Shown here one piece after another: positions 43,636 to 51,526 of a stretch of 64,000 bases of DNA. The stretch lies in contig JALJCR010000001.1 in NCBI GenBank assembly GCA_022953095.1, positions 1,150,501-1,214,500 of the forward strand, in the 5' to 3' direction. The stretch comes from Qipengyuania sp. ABI-127-1. Lineage in GTDB: Bacteria > Pseudomonadota > Alphaproteobacteria > Sphingomonadales > Sphingomonadaceae. Numbering within the stretch: position 1 is the first letter of the stretch; the number at the start of each line of letters is the position of its first letter. The notes under the pieces were generated by a model that did no database searches, had not been told where the DNA came from, and saw nothing but the letters and a program-made list of their open reading frames with translations. Made by a program: the position numbers and the translations under genes.

Positions 43636-45017
43636 GCACCGATCCCCGCCTTGTCGTCATCTCGAACCGTGTCGCGGTGCCCAAGGCGCGCGGCGCAGCG
43701 GGGGCGCAAGGTGGTTTGGCAGGTGCGCTTCATGCGGCACTGAAATCGCGCAAGGGCCTGTGGTTCGGCTGGTCCGGACAGGAAAGCGGTTCCGGGCGGA
43801 CCGGCCATATCGACACGCAGACCAGCGATGGCGTGACCACCGCCACGATCGATCTATCGCAGCGCGACATCGATGAATATTACAACGGCTATGCCAATTC
43901 GACACTCTGGCCGCTGTTCCATTATCGCCTCGATCTTGCGGAATATGAGCGCGAGACAGGCAAGGGATATGAACGGGTCAACGAACGCTTTGCCGAACTG
44001 TCCGCGCCGCTGATCGAGCCCGAGGATGTCGTATGGGTCCACGATTATCACCTGATCCCGCTGGGGGAGCGGCTGCGCTCGCGCGGGTTGAAGAACCGGA
44101 TCGGCTTCTTCCTTCACATTCCGTGGCCGCCCACGCGGCTGTTCGTGTCGCTGCCCTATCACGAGCGGCTGGTGCGCACGCTGCTGTATTACGACGTGGT
44201 CGGCTTCCAGACGGAAGAATGGCTCGACAGTTTCCTGCACTATTGCGAGAACGAGCTTGGCGCCCAGGTCGACAAGGCGAGCGGCGCGGTTACGTTCGAA
44301 GGGCGCACCACGCTGGCGCGCGCCTATCCCATCGGCATCGATTGGGATCATTTTTCCCGCCTCGGCGAAACGGGTGACGCGCGGCAGGCACAGCAACGCT
44401 TGCTCAGTTCGACGCGTCGCCGCACCGCGATGATCGGGGTGGATCGGCTCGACTATTCCAAGGGGCTGCCCGAACGGATCGACGGGATCGGCCGTTTCTT
44501 CCAAAGGAATCCCGAGCGCGTGCGCGATCTCGTCTTCATCCAGATCGCGCCGCCCAGCCGCGAGGATGTCGACAGTTACCAGGCCATCCGCGCCGAGCTG
44601 GAACAGAAGTGCGGCCAGATCAATGGCGCGCGCAGCGAGGTCGACATGGTACCGATCCGCTACGTCAATCGCGGCTACAGCCATGCCGAGCTGTTCGGCT
44701 TCTTCCGCGCCGCGAAGATCGGTCTCGTGACCCCCTTGCGCGACGGGATGAACCTCGTCGCCAAGGAATATGTCGCGGCGCAGGACCCGGAGGACCCCGG
44801 AGTGCTGATCCTGTCGCGTTTCGCCGGAGCCGCCGCGCAATTGCCCGACGCCGTGCTGGTCAATCCGCATAGTCCCGACGATATCGACCATGCGATACGC
44901 ACCGCGCTCGACATGCCGCTCGAAGAGCGCAAGAGCCGCTATGAGAAGATGATCGCGACGGTGCGCGACGACAATGTGCAGCACTGGACCGCGAACTTCC
45001 TGCGCGACCTTTCGTAA
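43632..45017 (+). CDS. otsA: Trehalose-6-phosphate synthase
   Basis: OtsA (GT20) makes trehalose-6-phosphate from UDP-glucose and glucose-6-phosphate. The body is standard: RLVVISNRVAVP, GGLAGAL, VWVHDYHLIPLGERLR, VDRLDYSKGLPERIDGIGRF (20 residues), and RDGMNLVAKEYVAAQ. The start is unclear. No ATG or GTG lies near the expected N-terminus; a CTG at 43632 overlaps the GH15 stop (CTGA) with GGAG nine bases upstream, and in-frame alternatives are TTG 43593 and GTG 43548. With CTG the protein has 461 residues, the usual length. Confidence 0.93.
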   Translation: MSTDPRLVVISNRVAVPKARGAAGAQGGLAGALHAALKSRKGLWFGWSGQESGSGRTGHIDTQTSDGVTTATIDLSQRDIDEYYNGYANSTLWPLFHYRLDLAEYERETGKGYERVNERFAELSAPLIEPEDVVWVHDYHLIPLGERLRSRGLKNRIGFFLHIPWPPTRLFVSLPYHERLVRTLLYYDVVGFQTEEWLDSFLHYCENELGAQVDKASGAVTFEGRTTLARAYPIGIDWDHFSRLGETGDARQAQQRLLSSTRRRTAMIGVDRLDYSKGLPERIDGIGRFFQRNPERVRDLVFIQIAPPSREDVDSYQAIRAELEQKCGQINGARSEVDMVPIRYVNRGYSHAELFGFFRAAKIGLVTPLRDGMNLVAKEYVAAQDPEDPGVLILSRFAGAAAQLPDAVLVNPHSPDDIDHAIRTALDMPLEERKSRYEKMIATVRDDNVQHWTANFLRDLS

Positions 45018-45072
45018 GCCCCGGTCCGCTGCGCGATTGCGCATACCCTGCGCGGCTGCCACCGTCCCGCGC

Positions 45073-45852
45073 ATGATTCGCGAAGCATTTCTCGACACCC
45101 AGGGCATCCACAATTTTCGCGATTACGGCGGCTGGAAGACGCGCGGCGGCGGGACGGTGCGCACCGGCCTGCTCTACCGCTCGGGCCACCATGTCGAGGC
45201 CACCGATACGGACCTTTCGGCCATCGCCCCGCTCGGCATCCACACGGTTATCGATTTGCGCGGGCAAAGCGAGCGTTCGGCCCATCCCTGCCGCCGGGTC
45301 GAGGGCTTCGATGGCGAGGTGGTCTTCTATGAGGGAGAGACGACCAGCAGCCCGCCGCATATGGATATCGCTCCGGACACGACCGCTTCCGACTTCGCCC
45401 GCGAACGGATGCTGGCGGTCTATACTAGGATGCCCGACAATCCGGCGATGATCGACATGTTCGGCCGCTATCTCAACATCCTGGTGGAGCGGGAGGGCGC
45501 GAGCCTGGTCCACTGCTATGCCGGCAAGGACCGCACCGGCGTGGCGGCGACCATGCTGCTGCATATTCTCGGCGTGTCCGAAGACGACCAGCGCCGCGAA
45601 TTTCTGCGCACCAATGACAGCCCGACCTTCGATGTTCTCGCGCGCCAGTCGCTTCCGGGGATCGAGGCGCGGCTGGGGCGCAAGCTCGACGAAGGGGCGG
45701 CGAAGGACCTGCTCGGCGTGCGCGAAGAGTATATCGATCGCTATCTCGAGATCGCGAGCCAGCGGCATGGCAGCTTCGATGGCTATCTCGAACGGGCGAT
45801 AGGTGTGGATGACGCACTGCGCGATGCGCTGATTGCACGCTTCGTGGCGTGA
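45073..45852 (+). CDS. Tyrosine-protein phosphatase (LipA/PTP-like)
   Basis: A 259-residue dual-specificity/tyrosine phosphatase-like protein with the P-loop HCYAGKDRTG (nucleophile Cys148, Arg154; CX5R). HNFRDYGGW, TGLLYRSGHH and VIDLRGQSER mark the Y_phosphatase3 family, some of which dephosphorylate phosphoinositides as well as phosphotyrosine. No signal peptide is present. I start at the ATG at 45073; upstream frame is not conserved-looking. It lies downstream of otsA, 55 bases away. Confidence 0.9.
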   Translation: MIREAFLDTQGIHNFRDYGGWKTRGGGTVRTGLLYRSGHHVEATDTDLSAIAPLGIHTVIDLRGQSERSAHPCRRVEGFDGEVVFYEGETTSSPPHMDIAPDTTASDFARERMLAVYTRMPDNPAMIDMFGRYLNILVEREGASLVHCYAGKDRTGVAATMLLHILGVSEDDQRREFLRTNDSPTFDVLARQSLPGIEARLGRKLDEGAAKDLLGVREEYIDRYLEIASQRHGSFDGYLERAIGVDDALRDALIARFVA

Positions 45853-45913
45853 CTCTCGGTTCGGCGGTTCCCATATAGCCGCGATACCTTTTCAGACTGA
45901 CGGATTTGACGAC

Positions 45914-46879
45914 ATGGCTACCCATCGCACCAAAATGCTCATCATCGGCTCCGGCCCGGCGGGATACTCCGCCGCCATTTACGGCGCGCGCGCGATGATG
46001 GAGCCGATCGTGGTGCAGGGCCTCCAGCCGGGTGGCCAGCTGACGATCACCACCGATGTCGAGAACTATCCCGGCTTTGCCGACGTCATCCAGGGGCCAT
46101 GGTTGATGGAGCAGATGCAGAAGCAGGCCGAACACGTCGGCACGCGGATGATGTGGGACACGATCGTCGACGTCGATCTGTCCAAGGGCTCCCCCTTCAG
46201 GGCGGTGGGCGATAGCGGCGACGAATATATTGCCGACGTGCTGGTGATCTGTACCGGCGCGCAGGCGAAGTGGCTCGGCGTTCCGGGTGAGCAGGAACTG
46301 GGCGGCAAGGGCGTATCGGCCTGCGCCACCTGCGATGGGTTCTTCTATCGCGGCAAGAAGGTCGCCGTGATCGGTGGCGGCAACACTGCGGTCGAGGAAG
46401 CGCTTTATCTTACCAACCATTCGGACGACGTGACGCTGATCCACCGCCGCGATGAGCTGCGTGCGGAGAAAATTCTGCAGGAGCGCCTGCTCAATCATCC
46501 CAAGATCACTTGTGTCTGGAACAAGACGGTCGAAAGCTTCGAAGCCGGGCCGGGTGGCGCGCTGGGCCATCTCAACCTGCGCGATACCGTGACCGGCGAA
46601 GACAGCACGCTGGAAGTTGACGGCGCCTTCGTCGCCATCGGCCATGCGCCTGCGACCGAACTGTTCAAGGGCAAGCTGCCGATGGACGAGGGCGGCTATC
46701 TGCTGACCGAGCCCGGCTCGCCCAAGACCGAGATTCCCGGCGTCTTCGCAGCCGGCGACGTGACCGACCATACCTATCGCCAGGCGGTGACTGCGGCAGG
46801 CATGGGCTGCATGGCCGCGCTCGACGCCGAGCGCTTCCTCGCCACGCTCGACGTGGCGGAGCGTGAAGCGGCCGAATAA
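45914..46879 (+). CDS. trxB: Thioredoxin-disulfide reductase
   Basis: TrxB reduces thioredoxin with NADPH. The 321-residue flavoprotein has the FAD motif GSGPAGYSAA (12-21), the redox-active CATC (137-140), the NADPH motif GGGNTAVEEA and the C-terminal FAD motif GVFAAGDVTDHTYRQAVTAA (20 residues). The ATG at 45914 aligns with the family start. It is followed by an inverted repeat. Confidence 0.97.
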   Translation: MATHRTKMLIIGSGPAGYSAAIYGARAMMEPIVVQGLQPGGQLTITTDVENYPGFADVIQGPWLMEQMQKQAEHVGTRMMWDTIVDVDLSKGSPFRAVGDSGDEYIADVLVICTGAQAKWLGVPGEQELGGKGVSACATCDGFFYRGKKVAVIGGGNTAVEEALYLTNHSDDVTLIHRRDELRAEKILQERLLNHPKITCVWNKTVESFEAGPGGALGHLNLRDTVTGEDSTLEVDGAFVAIGHAPATELFKGKLPMDEGGYLLTEPGSPKTEIPGVFAAGDVTDHTYRQAVTAAGMGCMAALDAERFLATLDVAEREAAE

Positions 46880-46887
46880 GGCCCGCC

Positions 46888-46995
46888 ACAGTCATTGCGA
46901 GCCGAAGGCGGAGCAATCCATCTCCGGACGTCGCGGCGGTTTGCCGCGCTGGAAGATGGATTGCCGCGGAGCCTACGGCTCCTCGCAATGACTGT
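46888..46995. repeat. Long imperfect inverted repeat (GTCATTGCGAG type)
   Basis: Perfect outer arms of 14 bases, ACAGTCATTGCGAG (46888-46901) and its complement (46982-46995), flank further complementary segments around GCAATCCATCT with small indels. The whole 108-base unit would fold as one long hairpin. It fills most of the gap between trxB and the convergent MAPEG gene. Confidence 0.8.
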
Positions 46996-47017
46996 CGGTG
47001 CTTACATGTGGCGGTGC

Positions 47018-47452
47018 TTACATGTGGATGTCGAACACCACGATGACGGCGTGGAAGATCAACACCATCAGCGCCACGCTCGACAGCGCGTAGAGCACGA
47101 AGCGCACCATCACGACATTCGCGGTCGCCTGCACCAGCGAGTGGATTACCCTGAGACCGACGTAAATCCACGCGATCAGCGCGTTCATCCCGTCGCCCGA
47201 ACCCACCAATGCCAGCAGCAAGGCTACGGCATAAAAGACGGTCGGTGCCTCATGCAGATGGTTGTAATTATGCGCTTTCCACTGGACTTCGGCTGGCAGC
47301 TCCTCGTCGAGCGCCCTGGTCCGGCGCGCATCGTTGGGCTCGATACCCGCTTCGGACATTGCCGGGATGCGGGTGGCATACATCCACAGCCACATAATCA
47401 TGGTCCATACCATGAGCGCGACAACAGGCTGCAGGATTTGCGATTCGATCAT
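47018..47452 (-). CDS. MAPEG-family membrane protein (tandem copy 2)
   Basis: A 144-residue integral membrane protein of the MAPEG family with four hydrophobic segments: residues ~5-28 (ILQPVVALMVWTMIMWLWMY, 20 residues), ~72-88, ~92-108 and ~115-140. The family pattern VQWKAHNYNHLHEAPTVFYA replaces the usual N-F-x-E-x-x-P. It lies 15 bases from a paralogue with the same organisation. Enzymatic activity with glutathione is unproven for this subgroup. Confidence 0.85.
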   Translation of the reverse strand: MIESQILQPVVALMVWTMIMWLWMYATRIPAMSEAGIEPNDARRTRALDEELPAEVQWKAHNYNHLHEAPTVFYAVALLLALVGSGDGMNALIAWIYVGLRVIHSLVQATANVVMVRFVLYALSSVALMVLIFHAVIVVFDIHM

Positions 47453-47467
47453 CGGTCAGGAACTCCG

Positions 47468-47920
47468 TCAGGCCGGCGCGAGGCCGGGATCGTGGAAGAG
47501 GGTCAACGATAGGGCACGGTAGGCGAGGAAGGTCAGCACCAGCGATCCTGCCAGGAAGAGCATGAAGCGGACGGGGACCTTGTTCACCGTCGCCTGCCAG
47601 ATCGAATGGACGACCCTGAGGCCCACATAAATCCACGCTGCCAGTGCGTCCGCGACGCTCGGACCCATGATCGCGATGATGACCACGGCCGCGTAGAACA
47701 CTGTGGGCTGTTCCATCAGGTGTGTGTAATTGTGCGATTTCCAGTTCACCTGCGGCGGCAGCGCGCCTTCGCTATCCTGCCCGCGCACGCCGGCTGGCGC
47801 ATTGCCGACAGTAATGCCTGCCTTTGCGAGAGCAGGAAAGCGCGTGAAGGCCATCCAGAACAGCATGACGAGCGACCATGCCACGAGCACTGCGGCAGGT
47901 GCGAGCATCTGGGCTTGCAT
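47468..47920 (-). CDS. MAPEG-family membrane protein (tandem copy 1)
   Basis: A 150-residue paralogue of the neighbouring gene. The matching core is VNWKSHNYTHLMEQPTVFYA, followed by AAWIYVGLRVVHSIWQATVN, which closely parallels AWIYVGLRVIHSLVQATAN in the neighbour. Four membrane segments are visible. GGGGAG lies nine bases before the ATG. The tandem arrangement points to local duplication. The third MAPEG in this window (4268-4666) is more distant. Confidence 0.88.
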   Translation of the reverse strand: MQAQMLAPAAVLVAWSLVMLFWMAFTRFPALAKAGITVGNAPAGVRGQDSEGALPPQVNWKSHNYTHLMEQPTVFYAAVVIIAIMGPSVADALAAWIYVGLRVVHSIWQATVNKVPVRFMLFLAGSLVLTFLAYRALSLTLFHDPGLAPA

Positions 47921-47988
47921 TGTCGAATTCTCCCCTCTCGATCTCAGCCCGAAGGATTGCGGGCCGCAGGATCGATTGTCAAACGCAA

Positions 47989-48948
47989 CTATGTGTCGAC
48001 CAGTGTCGCGGCAAAGCTTGCGGCGTCGGTATTGCCGCCGGTGAGCAGGATCACGGTATCCTCGTCCACCGGCACTTTTCCGGCAAGCGCTGCGGCCATG
48101 GCGGCGGCACCACCCGGTTCGGCAACCAGGTTGAGCCTTGCGAAGGCGAAACGCTGCGCCTCCCGCACTTCTTCGTCGGTCACCGTCACGCCCGGTTCGG
48201 CGCGGCCTGAAAGCACAGCGAGATTGATCTCTTTGGTCGCATCGGGCTGCAGCGCGTCGCAGATCGTTGGCGGCGGATCGTCGCCCACACGCACGATCTC
48301 GCCGCTTGCGATGGCCTGGCCGACCATGTCCCACCCTTCGGGTTCGACCACGTGAATCGCGCTGTCCGGACAGGCGAGGGCGAGACCGGCCGCCAATCCG
48401 CCGCCACCGCAGCACACTACCAGTCGCGAAGGGCTGCGGCCAAGCTGCGCTTCGATCTCGACGCCTGCGCTTCCCTGACCCTCGATCACCCAGGGATCGC
48501 CGAAGGCATGCACCAACACGGCGCCGCGTTCCTTCACCAGTCTTGCAGCCACTTCGTCGCGATCCTCGCCGGGGCGATCATAGAGCACGATTTCAGCGCC
48601 CAGCGCCCGTGTCGCCTCCAGCTTCACCCGGGGGGCGTTGCGCGGCATGACGATAGCCGCCGCAATACCGAGCCGCCGGGCCGCCCAGGCTACCCCCTGC
48701 GCATGATTGCCCGAGGACACCGCTACCACGCCGCGCGCCTTTTCCGCGTCGGTCAGGTTGGACAGACGCCACCAGCCGCCGCGGATCTTGAACGCGCCCA
48801 CCGGTTGCAGGCTCTCCGCCTTCACATGGCAGCGCACGCCATCGATCTCCACCGGCAGCAGCGGCGTCGGCGGCAGGATGCGACCGATCGAATCGGCGGC
48901 GGCGAGCACGCCCTGGCGGGTCGGCATACGGATATCGTCTCGGATCAT
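47989..48948 (-). CDS. PLP-dependent threonine/serine dehydratase
   Basis: A 319-residue fold-type II PLP enzyme. The Schiff-base Lys54 lies in GAFKIRG, SSGNHAQGVAW binds the substrate carboxylate, and CCGGGGLAAG cradles the cofactor phosphate. There is no C-terminal ACT regulatory domain, so it resembles catabolic threonine dehydratase or serine racemase rather than biosynthetic IlvA. It is divergent from the polyamine operon, 67 bases away. Confidence 0.9.
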   Translation of the reverse strand: MIRDDIRMPTRQGVLAAADSIGRILPPTPLLPVEIDGVRCHVKAESLQPVGAFKIRGGWWRLSNLTDAEKARGVVAVSSGNHAQGVAWAARRLGIAAAIVMPRNAPRVKLEATRALGAEIVLYDRPGEDRDEVAARLVKERGAVLVHAFGDPWVIEGQGSAGVEIEAQLGRSPSRLVVCCGGGGLAAGLALACPDSAIHVVEPEGWDMVGQAIASGEIVRVGDDPPPTICDALQPDATKEINLAVLSGRAEPGVTVTDEEVREAQRFAFARLNLVAEPGGAAAMAAALAGKVPVDEDTVILLTGGNTDAASFAATLVDT

Positions 48949-49015
48949 TGGCGCACCTAACGCATTTCGCTAGGGGGCGCGCAAGATTCGAATTTTCACG
49001 AAAGAGGTTTTACCC

Positions 49016-50227
49016 ATGTCGACAGTCCTGGTGATCGGTGCCGGCGGCGTCAGCAGCGTCTGCGTCCACAAAATGGCGATGAACGCCGAGATCTTCTCGG
49101 ATATCCACCTTGCCAGCCGTACGAAGTCCAAATGCGACGCGATCGCCGCTTCGGTAAAAGAACGCACCGGGCAGGACGTGGCGACTTACGAAATCGACGC
49201 GGAAGAAGTCCCGGCGATGGTCAATCTGATACGCAAGGTCGGGCCGAGCCTCGTGGTCAACCTGGCGCTGCCGTACCAGGATTTGCCGATTATGGACGCC
49301 TGCCTCGAAGCGGGCGTCGATTACCTTGATACCGCGAATTACGAGCCCAAGGACGAGGCCAAGTTCGAATATAAGTGGCAGTGGGCCTATCACGACCGCT
49401 TCAAGCAGGCCGGGCTGATGGCGCTGCTGGGTTCGGGCTTCGATCCGGGCGTGACCAGCGTGTTCACCATGTGGCTCAAGAAGCACAAGCTGAAGACCAT
49501 CCGCCAGCTCGACATTCTCGACTGCAATGGCGGCGATCACGGCCAGGCCTTTGCCACCAATTTCAACCCCGAGATCAACATCCGCGAGGTGACCGCGCCC
49601 GCGCGTCATTGGGAAGGTGGCGAATGGGTCGAAACGCCGGCGATGGACAAGAAGGTCGAATTCGACTTCGAGGCCGTCGGCCCCAAAAACATGTACATGA
49701 TGTACCACGAGGAGCTGGAAAGCCTCGCCAAGTTCAATCCCGAGCTGGAGCGCGCGCGCTTCTGGATGACCTTCGGCGACGAATACATCAAGCATCTGAC
49801 CGTGCTGCAGAATGTCGGAATGACCGGCATCGAGCCGATCAAGTATCAGGGCAAGGACATCATCCCGCTGCAATTCCTTGCCGCCGTGCTGCCCAAGCCC
49901 GAGACGCTGGGCGAAACGACCAAGGGCAACACCAATATCGGCGTAATCGCGACCGGCGAAGCGCTCGACGGTTCGGGCGAGAAGACGTTCTACATCAACA
50001 ATATCTGCAGCCACGAAGCCGCTTACGAGGAAACCGGCAACCAGGCGGTTTCCTATACGACCGGCGTTCCGGCCATGATCGGTTCGGCCATGATGGTCAC
50101 CGGCAAATGGGCCGGGGAGGGCGTGTTCAACATGGAAGAAATGGACCCCGATCCCTTCATGGACATGCTCAACGATCATGGCCTGCCCTGGCAAGTGAAG
50201 GAGCTCGACGGGCCGGTGGATTTTTGA
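49016..50227 (+). CDS. Carboxynorspermidine/carboxyspermidine synthase (saccharopine dehydrogenase family)
   Basis: A 403-residue NAD(P)-dependent enzyme that condenses L-aspartate semialdehyde with putrescine (or diaminopropane) to carboxyspermidine (carboxynorspermidine). The nucleotide motif is VLVIGAGGVSSV near the N-terminus; VNLALPYQDLPIMDACLEAG and GSGFDPGVTSVF are characteristic of the saccharopine-dehydrogenase-like CANSDH group. GAGG lies nine bases before the ATG. It is the first gene of an operon with an S41 protease (one-base overlap) and the decarboxylase nspC. The ornithine decarboxylase that would supply putrescine is downstream. Confidence 0.93.
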   Translation: MSTVLVIGAGGVSSVCVHKMAMNAEIFSDIHLASRTKSKCDAIAASVKERTGQDVATYEIDAEEVPAMVNLIRKVGPSLVVNLALPYQDLPIMDACLEAGVDYLDTANYEPKDEAKFEYKWQWAYHDRFKQAGLMALLGSGFDPGVTSVFTMWLKKHKLKTIRQLDILDCNGGDHGQAFATNFNPEINIREVTAPARHWEGGEWVETPAMDKKVEFDFEAVGPKNMYMMYHEELESLAKFNPELERARFWMTFGDEYIKHLTVLQNVGMTGIEPIKYQGKDIIPLQFLAAVLPKPETLGETTKGNTNIGVIATGEALDGSGEKTFYINNICSHEAAYEETGNQAVSYTTGVPAMIGSAMMVTGKWAGEGVFNMEEMDPDPFMDMLNDHGLPWQVKELDGPVDF

Positions 50228-51525
50228 TGCGTTTCGGACGCAAACACGCGGCTCTCCTGTTGGGATGTGCCGCGTTTTCCCACGTCCCGTCCTATGCTCA
50301 GGAGGGTACGGAAGAGGTCGCCGAGACCGCCTTCGATGCAGCGGCCGGCTGGATCGAGTTCGAGGAAGTGCTGCGCGCCAAATACGCCTATATCGAACGC
50401 GGGGATATGGACGTGGAGGCGCAATTGGCACGCTCGCGTGCGCTCGCGTCCAAAGCCCGCGATCGCAAAGAGCAAAGGCGGATTCTCCACCAGACGGCGC
50501 TTACCTTTTCCGATCCGCATCTGATCGTCGGTCCTTTCGAGGACGGCGATTTCAATATCGCCATGACCTCTACCGATCTGGCCGTGAGTATGGCGAAGGG
50601 GCGCGCCCGTATCATGGACGTTCGTCGAGGCTCCTCCGCCTTCGCTGCCGGATTGCGCCCTGGCGACGAAATTCTCGCCATTGATGGGATCGCAGCCGAG
50701 AAAGCCGCACTGATGCCTTACGGAGAAGTGCTCGATCGCCCGACCCCGTTGCAATTGAGCTACGGCGCGACCCTGGCCGCCAATGGGAGGCGTGCCAGCA
50801 ATCGGACGCTCACGCTGCGCAGAGCGGCAACTGGCGAGACGCGCGACGTCGTGCTCGAAAATCCGCGCGAGTTCGCACGATCGGTCGGCGATCGTCCGCT
50901 GGTCGACCTCGAATTCCTTGGCGATCGCGGCGAGGTCGCGGTTCTTCGGCCCAACAATTCGCTCGGCAACAACGATACGATCGGTGCCTTCGACGAGGCC
51001 TTGGCGCGCGCGCTCGAAAGAGGGGCAAGCGCAGTCATCCTCGACATGCGCGAAACGCCGAGCGGCGGAAATACCGAGGTGGCGCGCTCCATCATGGGGC
51101 ACTTCGTCGCCGAGCCGAAGCCTTACCAGATGCATCGCATTCCCGCCTTTGAACGCGAATTCACCGTTCCGCGGCAATTCGTCGAATATGTCATGCCGCG
51201 AGCGCCGCAGTTTTTAGGGCCGGTATTCGTGCTGCATGGCAAATGGACCGGCAGCATGGGGGAGGGCATCGTGGTCGGCATGGATGCGGCGAGTGATGCC
51301 GTGACCATAGGGTCGGACATGGGCGATCTGCTCGGCGGTCTGTGGAATTACGATCTCGAAGTCAGCAACGCCCGACTCGATCTCGGAGGCGAGGCGCTGT
51401 TCCATGTCGATGGCACGCCGCGAGAGGATTATGTCGCGCAGCATGCGATCATGCCTGCAAGCACGGCTGGCGATGGTACGGACCCTGCCATTGGCAAAGC
51501 ATTGCAGCTTTTGGGGGAGCGCTAG
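50227..51525 (+). CDS. Periplasmic S41/PDZ protease-like protein in the polyamine operon
   Basis: A 432-residue exported protein. The signal peptide ends near SYA-QE (24/25). A PDZ-like region (~115-180) contains SSAFAAGLRPGDEILAIDGI (20 residues). The S41 peptidase fold follows; the candidate nucleophile is Ser343 in TGSMGEG, with Glu346 next to it. The Lys of the CtpA-type Ser-Lys dyad is not found where expected, so it may be a tricorn-type or atypical S41 member. Its ATG overlaps the upstream stop and the nspC start follows one base after its own stop, so it is embedded in the operon. Its link to polyamines is unknown. Confidence 0.85.
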   Translation: MRFGRKHAALLLGCAAFSHVPSYAQEGTEEVAETAFDAAAGWIEFEEVLRAKYAYIERGDMDVEAQLARSRALASKARDRKEQRRILHQTALTFSDPHLIVGPFEDGDFNIAMTSTDLAVSMAKGRARIMDVRRGSSAFAAGLRPGDEILAIDGIAAEKAALMPYGEVLDRPTPLQLSYGATLAANGRRASNRTLTLRRAATGETRDVVLENPREFARSVGDRPLVDLEFLGDRGEVAVLRPNNSLGNNDTIGAFDEALARALERGASAVILDMRETPSGGNTEVARSIMGHFVAEPKPYQMHRIPAFEREFTVPRQFVEYVMPRAPQFLGPVFVLHGKWTGSMGEGIVVGMDAASDAVTIGSDMGDLLGGLWNYDLEVSNARLDLGGEALFHVDGTPREDYVAQHAIMPASTAGDGTDPAIGKALQLLGER

Positions 51526-51526
51526 A

